Positions 9,141-18,090 of a stretch of 45,179 bases of DNA are shown one piece after another (the stretch's first letter is position 1; each line of letters starts with the position of its first letter). The stretch covers positions 1 through 45,179 of the forward strand of contig JAHJFT010000092.1 of assembly GCA_018824325.1 (NCBI GenBank). Reading direction: 5' to 3'. The notes beneath the pieces were generated by a model. The model did not search any database. It saw only the letters and a program-made list of their open reading frames with translations, and had not been told where the DNA came from. This stretch comes from Patescibacteria group bacterium (GTDB lineage: Bacteria; Patescibacteriota; Patescibacteriia; JAHJFT01). The position numbers were made by a program, and so were the translations under genes.

Positions 9141-9165
9141 AATAAAAAAATCCCCCGAAGGGGAT
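9141..9165 (-). terminator. Terminator of pyrE
   Basis: On the minus strand, an ATCCCC/GGGGAT hairpin (9150-9165) is followed by T7. It serves pyrE, convergent with pilT. Confidence 0.85.
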
Positions 9166-9185
9166 GTGCCACGGAAAGAGGATTT

Positions 9186-9839
9186 TTAATAAGCGGCCGT
9201 CAGTTTGCCCCAGTTTCTTCCCTTGGGACGGATTGCTTTCGAGCCCTGTTTGCAAAGTGGGCACTCATCCGGTTCCCACATGGGCATGGGTCTATGGATG
9301 AGCGAGGCAATGCGCCAGTCCTTGAGAACATCTTTGTCCGAACGGTTCACCAGCACGCCAATAACCGGCAGAATATCCGCGCCCCGCTCAATGAGCGCGT
9401 TCAGGGTCTTGAGTGTGGTGCCGCCCGTGGTCATGACATCTTCCACCACGAGCACGCGATCTCCGCGCCGGATGTTAAAGCGCTTGAGAATCATCTTTTT
9501 CTCGCCGCCTTGTTCGGCAGGTTCGGTAAACGCGGAAAGGCATTGCTGAAGCTTGGCCGCTTGATAAGCGATGTTCACCGCGCCCATGGCCGAACCCACG
9601 ACCCATCGCGCTTGGGCCAACATTTCATTCGATTCGTGCATTTCCTCGGCCATCTTTTGGAGCAGGTCCCGACAAGCCGAGTTAAGTAGTTCGGGGTTTT
9701 GGGTAATGTGCGTGGAGTCAAAAAAACCACTTGAGTGTTTTCCCGAGGTAAGCAGGGCATGGGGCCGCTTTGGATTGCCGTCATGAATAAAAAGCGCCGC
9801 CTGTCTCGTGTATTGCTCCGTCCAGTATTGCTCGCTCAT
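9186..9839 (-). CDS. pyrE: Orotate phosphoribosyltransferase-like protein
   Basis: 217 residues. The PRPP-binding loop 'VLVVEDVMTTGGTT' is at 129-142, and 'LLTSGKHSSGFFDS' (29-42) matches the N-terminal substrate region of orotate phosphoribosyltransferase, which makes OMP from orotate and PRPP. The C-terminus carries 'DECPLCKQGSKAIRPKGRNW', an added Cys-containing tail seen in a PyrE-like subgroup. A clear AAGGAGG precedes the ATG. No other pyrimidine gene is nearby, so it could act in salvage. Family assignment is strong; substrate is less certain than fold. Confidence 0.85.
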   Translation of the reverse strand: MSEQYWTEQYTRQAALFIHDGNPKRPHALLTSGKHSSGFFDSTHITQNPELLNSACRDLLQKMAEEMHESNEMLAQARWVVGSAMGAVNIAYQAAKLQQCLSAFTEPAEQGGEKKMILKRFNIRRGDRVLVVEDVMTTGGTTLKTLNALIERGADILPVIGVLVNRSDKDVLKDWRIASLIHRPMPMWEPDECPLCKQGSKAIRPKGRNWGKLTAAY

Positions 9840-9933
9840 TTTTCCTCCTTTTGTTTTGTTGGTTTTTATAAGAACAAAGTTATGTCCATTTTAGCCAAGC
9901 GCCGCGATTTTGTCAAACCCTCGCCAAAAGGGA

Positions 9934-9962
9934 TTGATTTTTCGTTAAGCTCATGGTATAGT
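9934..9962 (+). promoter_or_regulatory. Promoter of tRNA-Arg and the MazG-like gene
   Basis: TTGATT at 9934-9939, 17-bp spacer, TATAGT at 9957-9962 with a TGG extension. The tRNA begins about 33 bp downstream. Confidence 0.75.
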
Positions 9963-9994
9963 CTGAAAAAACGCGCCCGTGTGCCAATGCCCAT

Positions 9995-10066
9995 GCCCTT
10001 GTAGTGAAATGGATATCACGGCAGTCTTCGGAACTGCAATTCCAGGTTCGAATCCTGGCGAGGGCA
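9995..10066 (+). tRNA. tRNA-Arg (anticodon TCG)
   Basis: Cloverleaf with acceptor GCCCTTG/CGAGGGC, D-arm GTGA/TCAC, anticodon stem GCAGT/ACTGC with loop CTTCGGA (anticodon TCG, codon CGA), and T-arm CCAGG-TTCGAAT-CCTGG. Discriminator A; CCA is not encoded. The flanks repeat part of the acceptor (CCAATGCCC upstream, GGGCATTGG overlapping the 3' end), so an alternative extended pairing is possible in the precursor. Confidence 0.95.
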
Positions 10067-10091
10067 TTGGCTTTGGCAGGCATCAACCAAA

Positions 10092-10430
10092 ATGAGCGCG
10101 TCAGATAATTTATTAAAAATATTTATGGAATTGCAAAAACTGCAACAACAAATTTATCAAAATAAAGTTAATCGAGGTTTTAATACCACGGACATTGGAA
10201 AAGAAATTATTTTAATGACCGAGGAGCTGGGCGAGCTGGCCCGGGCGTACAAGAATAGCGATAAAAAACCGGCCAAAGAAATTAGCAACAAAGATGAGAT
10301 TATTGACGCGGTCGGGGATATGATGGTCTATTGCTTGGGATTATGCGCCATACTTGGCGCGGATAGCGAACAAGTTTTACAAAAAATTGCGCAGGATAAC
10401 GAAACCAGAGAGCATACCGAGCACATGTAA
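10092..10430 (+). CDS. MazG-like nucleotide pyrophosphohydrolase
   Basis: 112 residues, all-alpha NTP-pyrophosphatase fold. The metal-binding motifs are visible: 'MTEELGELARAY' (EExxE) near residues 41-52 and 'DEIIDAVGDMMVY' (ExxD) near 71-83. Such enzymes hydrolyse (d)NTPs to monophosphates and clear damaged or excess nucleotides; small single-domain versions are common in CPR and phages. It starts 25 bp after the tRNA-Arg and shares its promoter, and is followed by its own terminator. Exact substrate cannot be read from sequence. Confidence 0.85.
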   Translation: MSASDNLLKIFMELQKLQQQIYQNKVNRGFNTTDIGKEIILMTEELGELARAYKNSDKKPAKEISNKDEIIDAVGDMMVYCLGLCAILGADSEQVLQKIAQDNETREHTEHM

Positions 10431-10455
10431 GCCAGGCGTGGTTTACTTTAAATTA

Positions 10456-10493
10456 AAAAAATGAGCCCAAGATTGCGCTCATTTTTCTTTTTA
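10456..10493 (+). terminator. Terminator of the MazG-like gene
   Basis: AAAATGAGC / GCTCATTTT hairpin (arms within 10457-10486) followed by a T-rich tail. Confidence 0.8.
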
Positions 10494-10545
10494 AAAATTT
10501 TATGGTATTATTTTAATAGATTTAATTAATCTTTAAGCAAGATCT

Positions 10546-11130
10546 ATGCCTTCATTATTAAAAAATTATCTCAGGTTCATACTGCCCGTTATCGTCATTA
10601 TGATTTTCGCGGCAGGTTTTTTTATTTTCCATGGACCGGTGGCTGACGCGGCCACGCTGATTAGCGGCGACCGCTTTAAGGGTAGCGGCACGACCGTGTA
10701 TTTTTACGCTTCCGACGGCAAGCGCTATATTTTTTCCACCGAGGCGGTGTATTTTTCATGGTACTCGGATTATTCGGGCATAAAAACAATTAATGATTCC
10801 GAGATTGCCGATGTCCCGCTCGGCGGAAACATCGTTGCCGAACCGGGAACATATTTAGTGCAGTTTGTGAATATGGAAGTGCCATTCCGGGTAATTGACC
10901 CCAAGGTTTATGCGGTTGACGCGAATCTGGGCCTCAGACATGTGGCCAGTTCTTCGGTTGCCCAATCAATTTACGGCACCGACTGGGAGTCAGACATTAT
11001 TCCGGTTCCTGAAGTTTTTTTCATTGATTATGTCGGCGGTTTTGGTTCAGAGCTCAGCTCTTCAGGAGACTATGACCTTTCCGGCACTTTGACCAGCATG
11101 GCTTCGCCCGATAACGCAGCAGTTCATTAA
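10546..11130 (+). CDS. Surface protein, single 'DGKRY-F-WYSD' domain
   Basis: 194 residues. Residues ~10-35 form a signal or membrane segment ending 'VADA'. The remainder is one domain with 'DRFKGSGTTVYFYASDGKRY', 'VYFSWYSDYSGIK', 'DPKVYAVDANLGLRHV' and 'SIYGTDWESDIIPVP'. I recognise this as a domain common in secreted CPR proteins, often at their C-termini, with no proven function; a cell-surface or wall-associated role is likely. The downstream protein (11156) ends with a near-identical copy, so the two are duplicated relatives. An extended -10 (TGGTATTAT at 10503-10511) may drive both, which lie 25 bp apart. Confidence 0.8.
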   Translation: MPSLLKNYLRFILPVIVIMIFAAGFFIFHGPVADAATLISGDRFKGSGTTVYFYASDGKRYIFSTEAVYFSWYSDYSGIKTINDSEIADVPLGGNIVAEPGTYLVQFVNMEVPFRVIDPKVYAVDANLGLRHVASSSVAQSIYGTDWESDIIPVPEVFFIDYVGGFGSELSSSGDYDLSGTLTSMASPDNAAVH

Positions 11131-11155
11131 ATTTTAAAAATTAATAACAAAATCT

Positions 11156-13051
11156 ATGAAAAAAATATTAAAAATTTCCTTGCTTGGCTTGGGCATAACT
11201 TTTGTCGCGAGCCTTGCCATGATACAGCCAGCCGGCGCAATCTGCATTTGTTTGGCCGACCCGGTTATGACCGCGGCTGAATATCAGGACACGGATTATA
11301 ATGGCAGAATTGACCGCATTAAAATAACTTTTGACCAGAATGTGAGCCAATGTGATTTTGACGCCAGCGACTGGGCCATTGCCGTGGCCGGCGACATTGG
11401 AATCAATACGCCGTCCGGCATTACCGGCGCGTGCGACGGCACGCAGAATTTTTTTTATTTAAACGTTTCAGCAAGCCCTGACGTAACTGGCGGGAGCACG
11501 GAGCCGGAAATCAGCTATGTCAATAACGGCAACCGCGTGGCTGGCACCCCGGTGTGCTGCTACCTGCAAAATCAATCAAGCCTGCCCTTGCTTGACGACG
11601 CCGCGCCCGTGCCGATTGAAAAAGGAGCGCAGTTTGAGGACACTGACGGCAACGGGCAGGTTGACCGCGTGACCGTGAGGCTGACTCAAGAAAATGGCAT
11701 AGTGGTTAATTATTCGGACCCCGACTGGACCGTGACCAACGCCGGCACCGTGGGGTTGGGCGATGAAACCAACATAACCTATTCGGCGACTGACGGATTG
11801 ATTATTCAGACCACCGGAATAGCTGGCGTAACCGGCGGCGCAACCAGTCCGCAGATAAGATACAACATGGTCATGATGCCCAATGTACTGGACGGACTGG
11901 GCAACGGATTGAGTTTTTTTGAGTTTACAGTTTTTGACGGCGCGCCACCATTACTCATGTCCAGCTCGCCGGCCAACGGAGCCACCGCGGTCAATCAAAC
12001 GCCGACCATCCAGTTCAATCTTTCCGAACCGGTTCAGCCCGGTACATTTAATTTAAGTTTTTCTCCCGTACCGAGCGGTGGGACCGCGGTAACATCAGAT
12101 TATCAAAATTTCACTTATCAAAATGCCACTTTTCCATACGGCACTCTTATTGAAGCTCGGGTTGAAGGCACCGATGGGGGCAGCAACGATATAATCATAC
12201 CTTCGGGCGGCGGAGCGCCCGTGCCCAACCCGTGGACATTTACGACTGAAGGCGCGCCGGCCGGCGTGGTCTCGGCCTCCTTGTCCACGGTCAGCGCTTC
12301 TCCTGCTTCAGTTACGGCTGACGGCAGTTCATACTCCACAATTACCGTGACCGTGAACGATGGTTCAAGCAATCCAATATCCGGAAAAACCGTTACTTTG
12401 AGTTCAAGCCGCGGCGCGACCGACACCATCTCTATTGTTTCAGGAACAACCGGTGCCGACGGCAAAGCAAGCTTTCAGGTCCGCTCCAGCACTACGGGCA
12501 GTGCAACTTTGACCGCGATTGCCGACGGCACAACCATCACTCAAACCGCGGCAGTTACGTTTATTTCAGGAGGCACAACTTTAAGCCCAGGCGACCGCTT
12601 TAAAAGCAGCGGCAGCACGGTTTATTATTACGGCACGGACGGGAAAAGATATATTTTTCCCACTGAGGCGGTTTATTTTTCATGGTATTCGGATTATTCC
12701 GGCATTAAGACCGTGACCGACTCCCAAGTGGTTGACGTGGCGCTCGGCGGCAATGTCGTGCCCAAGCCCGGAACATACTTGGTTCAGTTCGTGAACATGG
12801 ATGTGCCGTTTCGCGTGATTGACCCGCATGTTTACGCGGTTGACCAGAGTTTGAATCTGCGCCACATCACCAGTTCTTCGGTCGCCCAATCTCTTTACGG
12901 CGCAGACTGGGAGATGGACATTATTGCCGTGCCTGAAGTATTTTTTAGAATATTTTCCGGTTTTGGCGCGGACATAAATTTTTCCGGCGATTATAGCAAG
13001 TCATCCGTAGAATCAGCCATTCCCACGCCAAATGAGGCGACCGCGATTTGA
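11156..13051 (+). CDS. Secreted multi-domain Ig-like surface protein
   Basis: 631 residues with a clear signal peptide (residues 1-28, ending 'QPAGA'). Order: two modules of about 100 residues each opening with a calcium-loop-like 'DTDYNGRIDRI' or 'DTDGNGQVDRV'; an Ig-like module with 'SSPANGATAVNQTPTIQFNL' (bacterial Ig-like 5 type, ~residues 263-365); a Big_1/invasin-like module with 'SASPASVTADGSSYSTITVTV' (~375-470); and a C-terminal 'DGKRY-F-WYSD' domain (~475-625) closely similar to the upstream protein. This is a modular exported adhesin or envelope protein. The shared C-terminal domain may anchor it. Cysteines are confined to the first two modules. It ends in TGA before a bidirectional terminator. 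Confidence 0.85.
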   Translation: MKKILKISLLGLGITFVASLAMIQPAGAICICLADPVMTAAEYQDTDYNGRIDRIKITFDQNVSQCDFDASDWAIAVAGDIGINTPSGITGACDGTQNFFYLNVSASPDVTGGSTEPEISYVNNGNRVAGTPVCCYLQNQSSLPLLDDAAPVPIEKGAQFEDTDGNGQVDRVTVRLTQENGIVVNYSDPDWTVTNAGTVGLGDETNITYSATDGLIIQTTGIAGVTGGATSPQIRYNMVMMPNVLDGLGNGLSFFEFTVFDGAPPLLMSSSPANGATAVNQTPTIQFNLSEPVQPGTFNLSFSPVPSGGTAVTSDYQNFTYQNATFPYGTLIEARVEGTDGGSNDIIIPSGGGAPVPNPWTFTTEGAPAGVVSASLSTVSASPASVTADGSSYSTITVTVNDGSSNPISGKTVTLSSSRGATDTISIVSGTTGADGKASFQVRSSTTGSATLTAIADGTTITQTAAVTFISGGTTLSPGDRFKSSGSTVYYYGTDGKRYIFPTEAVYFSWYSDYSGIKTVTDSQVVDVALGGNVVPKPGTYLVQFVNMDVPFRVIDPHVYAVDQSLNLRHITSSSVAQSLYGADWEMDIIAVPEVFFRIFSGFGADINFSGDYSKSSVESAIPTPNEATAI

Positions 13052-13070
13052 GGATTGTTGAATTATATAT

Positions 13071-13102
13071 AAAAAAGACGAGGCTTTCTTGCCTCGTCTT
13101 TT
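13071..13102. terminator. Bidirectional terminator between convergent genes
   Basis: Perfect 12-bp stem AAAAGACGAGGC / GCCTCGTCTTTT with a TTTCTT loop, flanked by A and T tracts, between the surface-protein gene and the DUF11-type gene. Confidence 0.85.
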
Positions 13103-13137
13103 AGGTTGCGTTAAAAATTTTTTGATGCCGGATTGCT

Positions 13138-15129
13138 TTATTCCTCGCTCTCAACCACCACGCCCTTGCCCTTGGCCAAGTCGTCAAATGGCAAATCCGT
13201 GAGAATCGGCTCTCGCGAGAGAAGCAGGGTGTCGCCGGTTTTTTGGTCCTGCGCTTCAATGTTGTTTTGCGTTGTCAGATTCACGAACGTGCCCAAGTCG
13301 TCTTCATCCGGCTTGACGCTTACTTCAAAGCTCACGGTAATGTCTTTAATTGAAGTGGGCAAGCGGTTTATTAACCAAGTTACCAGTCGGGTTTCCTCAT
13401 TGTATTCCAGGTCTCCGGCCGACACGTCCGTTCTTCCGGTCCAGGCGACGTCCTGTGGAAGTTCGGTCGTGACTCTGATATTTTGTATTTCGTGTAAAGA
13501 ATTCGTAATTGTCCAAAAAATATGATATCCGGTCGTCTCACCCACTCGAGGCGGCAGGGGACCAAATCCAAGCGCTTCGCCGTCCTCGTTAAAATATCGG
13601 CCGATTGTCTGAAAATCAAGGTCCGTATTAACGGCAAAAGTGACCGGCGTGGTTTGAATCTCGCGCCCGGCGGCCATATCGCCGATTTTATCAACCCTGG
13701 CTTCGGCCCAGATATTAATTTCATAAGCGCCATCAAGCGAAGACAACGGCGCCGAAACCACGGGCATGGAAAAATCAATAACGCCTTCGGCGTTTTTTTC
13801 TATTTTTTCCAAACTCTCCAAACTATCTTTGCTCCAAACGATGGTTTCGCCGCTTACTTGCGCCGGGAGGTCATCGGGTAAATTGAGGGCGTCCCAGTTG
13901 ACGAGTTCTCCCGAGTCGACCAGGTCGGATTCAACATGCACCTTGAGCTCGACGTTTTCCATTTCTTCGCCGCTTGTGTTGTCATAGGTGAGCGAGAATC
14001 TAAGATTTTCCCCGAAATTAATATTTTGGTTGGTCTCCGAGCCGTTTATAAAAAGATGCAGTACCAGATCTCCGGCCAGAACCTCGGTTTGCGTCGTCTT
14101 TTCTTTTTGAAGGTTGAAATGATTATTTTTATTAAAGCCGACTTTGAATGTCAGGTTTTGCAAGCCCTGTCCTTGCGAAGAAAAATTACCCCTTATTTTA
14201 ATTATTTCTTCGGTGTCGGTTGCGAATTTTTCGAAAATCCAGCGATTGGTCGCCTGCGGTACGTCGGATGACTGTGCTTCACCGAGCGGCGCCGGCTCGC
14301 TTGAAATATAAATAAAGCTGTCCGGATAAACCGCTTGGATTTCCATATCCGTATATTCATATTCACTCGTGTTTTTGAATTTGACTTCATATTCCACGTC
14401 CTCGCCCGGGATGGCCTTGGACGGGCCGCTTGCCTCAAGGTCGACCAGGCTTTCTTTCGCAAAAACACTCAACGTCTCTATTTCTTGGAAATCCGAACTA
14501 AAGTTGGCTGGCCGGTATGTTGCTAAAGCTTGGAGATTAAGGGAATTTTTTATTTCACCCTGAAAATAAATTTTTAATTTTATTTCCCCATCTTGGCCCG
14601 GCGACAGACTCCCCAGGCTCCAAGTATTATTTTGTTTGGTGGGTTCGGGCGTGAGTTCAAGCACGACAAGCTCTTGCGGTAAATTTGCCTGAATTTCAAG
14701 ATTAGCCATGGGCACGTCGTCCAGATTTTGGTATTTAATATTGTAGATTATGGGCTCGCCATTCACCACTTGGGTCGGGCCTAAGATTTCCAGATTAAGG
14801 CCTTGGGATTGCGGTTTTTCCCAGGGCTTCCAAAAAACCCAGCCGGCGTAGACGGCCGCGGCGATTGAGCTCAAAAATAATAAAATAAAAATACTCACCA
14901 GCCACCAGCGTTTTCTGCGGCGTTCAAGGCGGCTCATATCGGGAATTTTTCCGCCTTCCTCGTAGATTTCTTTCAGCTTCTCGCCGATTGTTTCTTTCGG
15001 TTCTTTGCCCCTCAGCCTCTTGAGCGTTTTCTTGATGATTTTTTCTTGGCCAGACTGTTCCTCCCCGGTCTCTTCCCGAGGCGTTTCTTTTTCTGGCTGT
15101 TTGGTATTTTTTTTATTTTTGCTTTTCAT
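13138..15129 (-). CDS. Membrane-anchored DUF11-type repeat protein
   Basis: 663 residues. A charged Lys/Glu-rich N-terminus (1-73) precedes one membrane segment at ~75-100 ('WWLVSIFILLFLSSIAAAVY'); the remaining ~560 residues are extracellular beta-rich repeats of about 120-130 residues. The first reads 'GPTQVVNGEPIIYNIKYQN', the pattern of DUF11/conserved-repeat Ig-like domains ('GPSKAIPGEDVEYEVKFKN' opens the second). Likely a stalk or surface structural protein. It is the most distal gene of the minus-strand envelope region, after the DUF4012 gene, with a MITE-like element between them. No enzymatic motif seen. Confidence 0.8.
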   Translation of the reverse strand: MKSKNKKNTKQPEKETPREETGEEQSGQEKIIKKTLKRLRGKEPKETIGEKLKEIYEEGGKIPDMSRLERRRKRWWLVSIFILLFLSSIAAAVYAGWVFWKPWEKPQSQGLNLEILGPTQVVNGEPIIYNIKYQNLDDVPMANLEIQANLPQELVVLELTPEPTKQNNTWSLGSLSPGQDGEIKLKIYFQGEIKNSLNLQALATYRPANFSSDFQEIETLSVFAKESLVDLEASGPSKAIPGEDVEYEVKFKNTSEYEYTDMEIQAVYPDSFIYISSEPAPLGEAQSSDVPQATNRWIFEKFATDTEEIIKIRGNFSSQGQGLQNLTFKVGFNKNNHFNLQKEKTTQTEVLAGDLVLHLFINGSETNQNINFGENLRFSLTYDNTSGEEMENVELKVHVESDLVDSGELVNWDALNLPDDLPAQVSGETIVWSKDSLESLEKIEKNAEGVIDFSMPVVSAPLSSLDGAYEINIWAEARVDKIGDMAAGREIQTTPVTFAVNTDLDFQTIGRYFNEDGEALGFGPLPPRVGETTGYHIFWTITNSLHEIQNIRVTTELPQDVAWTGRTDVSAGDLEYNEETRLVTWLINRLPTSIKDITVSFEVSVKPDEDDLGTFVNLTTQNNIEAQDQKTGDTLLLSREPILTDLPFDDLAKGKGVVVESEE

Positions 15130-15157
15130 AATTTAAGATAAAGCGTGATGAGGGGTG

Positions 15158-15266
15158 ATCTACGAAATTATGAATACGATATGAATATACAAATTCATGG
15201 TGAATGCTAGTATGCGTATACGGAAAAATATTCGTATATTCGTAAAAAATTCGTAATTTCGTAGAT
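15158..15266. repeat. MITE-like element, ATCTACGAAATTACGAAT family, copy 2
   Basis: 109-bp element. The left end ATCTACGAAATTATGAAT (15158-15175) and right end ATTCGTAATTTCGTAGAT (15249-15266) pair with one mismatch. Internal sequence (GAATATACAAATTCATG, ATATTCGTATATTCG) matches copy 1 upstream of gyrA. Confidence 0.8.
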
Positions 15267-15309
15267 TGCTTTGTACTTTATACTCTAGAGAAAGCCCATC
15301 ATCCCTCGA

Positions 15310-18036
15310 CTAAAGGTTGAGTCGTTTCTCCAAGAGCAGAGCATAAAATACATCGTTCGCAAGATTTTGGGAAACCCCGCCGGTCAGAAGCTCGGGCGCG
15401 TTGGCCCATAATTTTTCAAAGGTTGGCGCGAGCGCGATATTCTGATTGAACGCGGTCTGCTTGGCGCCGGCCTGCTTTTGCCAGAAAAGGCTGTAGACTC
15501 GGGTTGTCGGAAAACCCAGCTTTTCTTTTATCAAAGACACAAAGTCTTGCGGTTCTTGAGTTTCCAGGCGGAAAGGCAGGCGGTATCTAAATTCCACCAC
15601 GGTTTGCTCGCCCGGCTTGGTTTGCGTCCAGGCGCCAAACACGGTTTTACCAAATTCGTTATTCACCTTGACGCCGGAATGATGAAATCCCCAAGTGCCT
15701 TCAATCTCGGCCAAATCCGGGTCAACGACCGAACCGGCAACCGGTTCGTCAAAAAGCTCTTCATCCGGCGGGCTGAACCCGTCAGCCGTGAGAAGTTCGG
15801 CGCCCTTGGGCACGTAAACGCGCAGATAATTCACATTGTTCACGCCGGAGAATCCCTGATTTTTTACGCCCATATGCGTTCGGGTTATTTTTAGAGTATT
15901 CATAATTTCGCCGCTATCGGAAATTTTCGTATCCAGGTCAACCCGTTGGTCAATCACGCCGTCGGTTTTTCCGCCGGCGATGTTCGTGTTCACGACCATG
16001 AGATAGTCGCCGTCCGTCTGCTTAATCCGGCCGGTCCAATCCTGCTTATCCAGCTGGCTCATCACCTCATCGTTCTGATGGTATATTAAAATCTGTTTTT
16101 CGCGGAGCGCGCCCTCAAGCGCGGCCATGGTGGCGACGAGCTGTTCGCGGTCAGCGTGCAATAACCTCTGCAGAATAATCGGCGTCAGTTCGCCGATAAC
16201 TTTTTTCGGCTTGTTTTCTTCTTTGTCATATTCAAGTTCAACGATTTTTTGTACTTCTTCAATGAAATTGTCCGCCGAAAAAGTGCGTCCGTATTCGGGC
16301 ATGTCCACCGGCCCGAATATTTCCAGCAGGCGCTCCATAAAGGTCGCGGTCACCACAACTACGCCGTCCGGCGTGGCTCCGCCCGAGTGTTCGTAAAACC
16401 AAGTTATTTTTCGCGCCGAAGTCGGGAAATCGGAAAACCAATTCGCGTCCTGCAGTTCCCAGCGCTCGGCGATAAGCCGAAGCGGCTCGGGCGCGAAAAC
16501 ATCCGTGTCCAAGCTTCCCTGCATGTCATAAGTACCGCCGCCCGGCACCTCAATCGTTTTTATCTCGCCGCGGTCAATGTCAATCAGGGCGAACGAGCCC
16601 ATAAAACCGCCGGTCGCCCGCATCTCATTGTTATTTTCAAAAATAAAAAGATATCTCTGCTCCCGGTCTTTGCCCAGCACCTGCTCAAGTGTTTTGCCGA
16701 GCGCGATAAAGTCATCAAGGCCCTGGCTAAGATAGGTCAGATTGTCTGAAATCAAATTAAAACTTTTTTCATATTCCGCGCCCAGGCTGGCCGCGTCCAC
16801 TTCCCCTGACCGGGTCTGGGCTTTTAGAATCGCCGGTTTTGCCTGCTCCAAATATGAGAGCATCGCGTCAATTCTGACAATAAGGCTGGCGTCTTTATCA
16901 AGAAGATTTTGCAGGCCCTTGGTGATAAGCGTGGTCGCGTCAACCAGTTCGTCGCCCATGGAAAGTAGCGCCTCCGCGGTTTTTACTTTTTTGCCGGCCT
17001 TGGGAATAATGCTCGCGATTTCCAAAACCACATTATTTATTTGATTAAGCTCATTTTGCGCTAAGGTGATATTTTGTTCGGCCTGGGCCAGTCCGGACAG
17101 AACTTGGTCCAAGTCTTGGGCCTGGGCCAGGCCCTGCAAAAGATTTTTTGTCTGCTCGGCGTATCCCTCAATTTCCGCCTTGTTCTGCCTCATGTCTTTG
17201 TAAAAAGTGTATCCTTGAAAAGGCAGGATAAAAACAAGCCCCAAGCCGGCCAAGGAGGCGAGCGCGCGAATCCAGCCGCGCGGCGGCTCAATGGTTATGG
17301 GCGTGGTAATTTTTTTTAACGGACTGTCAACGAAAGCCGGAACAAAGCGCTTGAATTTGGAAAACGGCCAGATCAAGCCCTGCTGAAGCTTGCAAAGCCC
17401 CATGCCCAGGGCTTCGGCCACGCCAACCAGATAAAGTTCATGAAACGGATGAGGCAGTTCGCCAGCCTTGAAGTCATCGGCTATTTCCCGCGCGTCAATC
17501 TCGTGGTCGGCCACGATCAAATCCGCGCGCAAAGACTGATTAATTCCCCGCAGGGTTTGTTCAATGTCATAGGCGGCCGCCGGGTTGGTTCTTTCCATGG
17601 CCTCAAGCCGGGAAAGGGCCGGATTTTCATAATATATGTCCACCACATAAGGAGATTTGGCCGCACTGCCGATTTTTACCGGAATGTCGTGGTGCGTTTT
17701 CTTGGGAATCAGGGCCTGGCTTAGCTCAACGCTCTTGGTGGGAATCCTTATTTCGGGCGTGGGTTCGTGGCAAATCACCGGCTTTATTATTTTTCTTGGT
17801 TCAAGCGGCTTTGTTTTTGGTTTTACCCGCGCCGCCACAATTGTTTTTTTAATAATCGGTTTTTTCTTGACAACCTTGGCATTGCTTTTGATTTTAGCCT
17901 TGGCCTTGGGTTTTGCCGCGGTTTTTATCTTGGCTTTACTAAAAGCACGAACCTTGGCTTTGGTTCGTTTTTTTACTACGGCTTTGGCCTTGAGTTTTTT
18001 TACTTTTTTATTTGTCTTTGTTTTTTTGGCAGGCAT
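15310..18036 (-). CDS. DUF4012 membrane protein with histone-like basic tail
   Basis: 908 residues. Residues 1-85 are a Lys/Ala-rich, H1-like tail. Residues 130-250 are a soluble region I do not recognise. A membrane segment lies at ~256-278, followed by a long helical/coiled-coil stretch (~280-430) and a DUF4012 domain containing 'FENNNEMRATGGFMGSFAL', 'LQDANWFSDFPTSARKI' and 'GATPDGVVVV'. DUF4012 proteins are often next to glycosyltransferase genes in Gram-positive and CPR genomes; their biochemical role is unproven, with export or assembly of surface polysaccharide as a guess. Here the upstream neighbour is a GT4 glycosyltransferase. The basic tail would be cytoplasmic and could touch nucleic acid or acidic lipid. 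Confidence 0.85.
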   Translation of the reverse strand: MPAKKTKTNKKVKKLKAKAVVKKRTKAKVRAFSKAKIKTAAKPKAKAKIKSNAKVVKKKPIIKKTIVAARVKPKTKPLEPRKIIKPVICHEPTPEIRIPTKSVELSQALIPKKTHHDIPVKIGSAAKSPYVVDIYYENPALSRLEAMERTNPAAAYDIEQTLRGINQSLRADLIVADHEIDAREIADDFKAGELPHPFHELYLVGVAEALGMGLCKLQQGLIWPFSKFKRFVPAFVDSPLKKITTPITIEPPRGWIRALASLAGLGLVFILPFQGYTFYKDMRQNKAEIEGYAEQTKNLLQGLAQAQDLDQVLSGLAQAEQNITLAQNELNQINNVVLEIASIIPKAGKKVKTAEALLSMGDELVDATTLITKGLQNLLDKDASLIVRIDAMLSYLEQAKPAILKAQTRSGEVDAASLGAEYEKSFNLISDNLTYLSQGLDDFIALGKTLEQVLGKDREQRYLFIFENNNEMRATGGFMGSFALIDIDRGEIKTIEVPGGGTYDMQGSLDTDVFAPEPLRLIAERWELQDANWFSDFPTSARKITWFYEHSGGATPDGVVVVTATFMERLLEIFGPVDMPEYGRTFSADNFIEEVQKIVELEYDKEENKPKKVIGELTPIILQRLLHADREQLVATMAALEGALREKQILIYHQNDEVMSQLDKQDWTGRIKQTDGDYLMVVNTNIAGGKTDGVIDQRVDLDTKISDSGEIMNTLKITRTHMGVKNQGFSGVNNVNYLRVYVPKGAELLTADGFSPPDEELFDEPVAGSVVDPDLAEIEGTWGFHHSGVKVNNEFGKTVFGAWTQTKPGEQTVVEFRYRLPFRLETQEPQDFVSLIKEKLGFPTTRVYSLFWQKQAGAKQTAFNQNIALAPTFEKLWANAPELLTGGVSQNLANDVFYALLLEKRLNL

Positions 18037-18090
18037 TTTTTTCCTTGAAAATCCCTAAAATTATACCATTTTTCTTGAAATTAGACAAAA

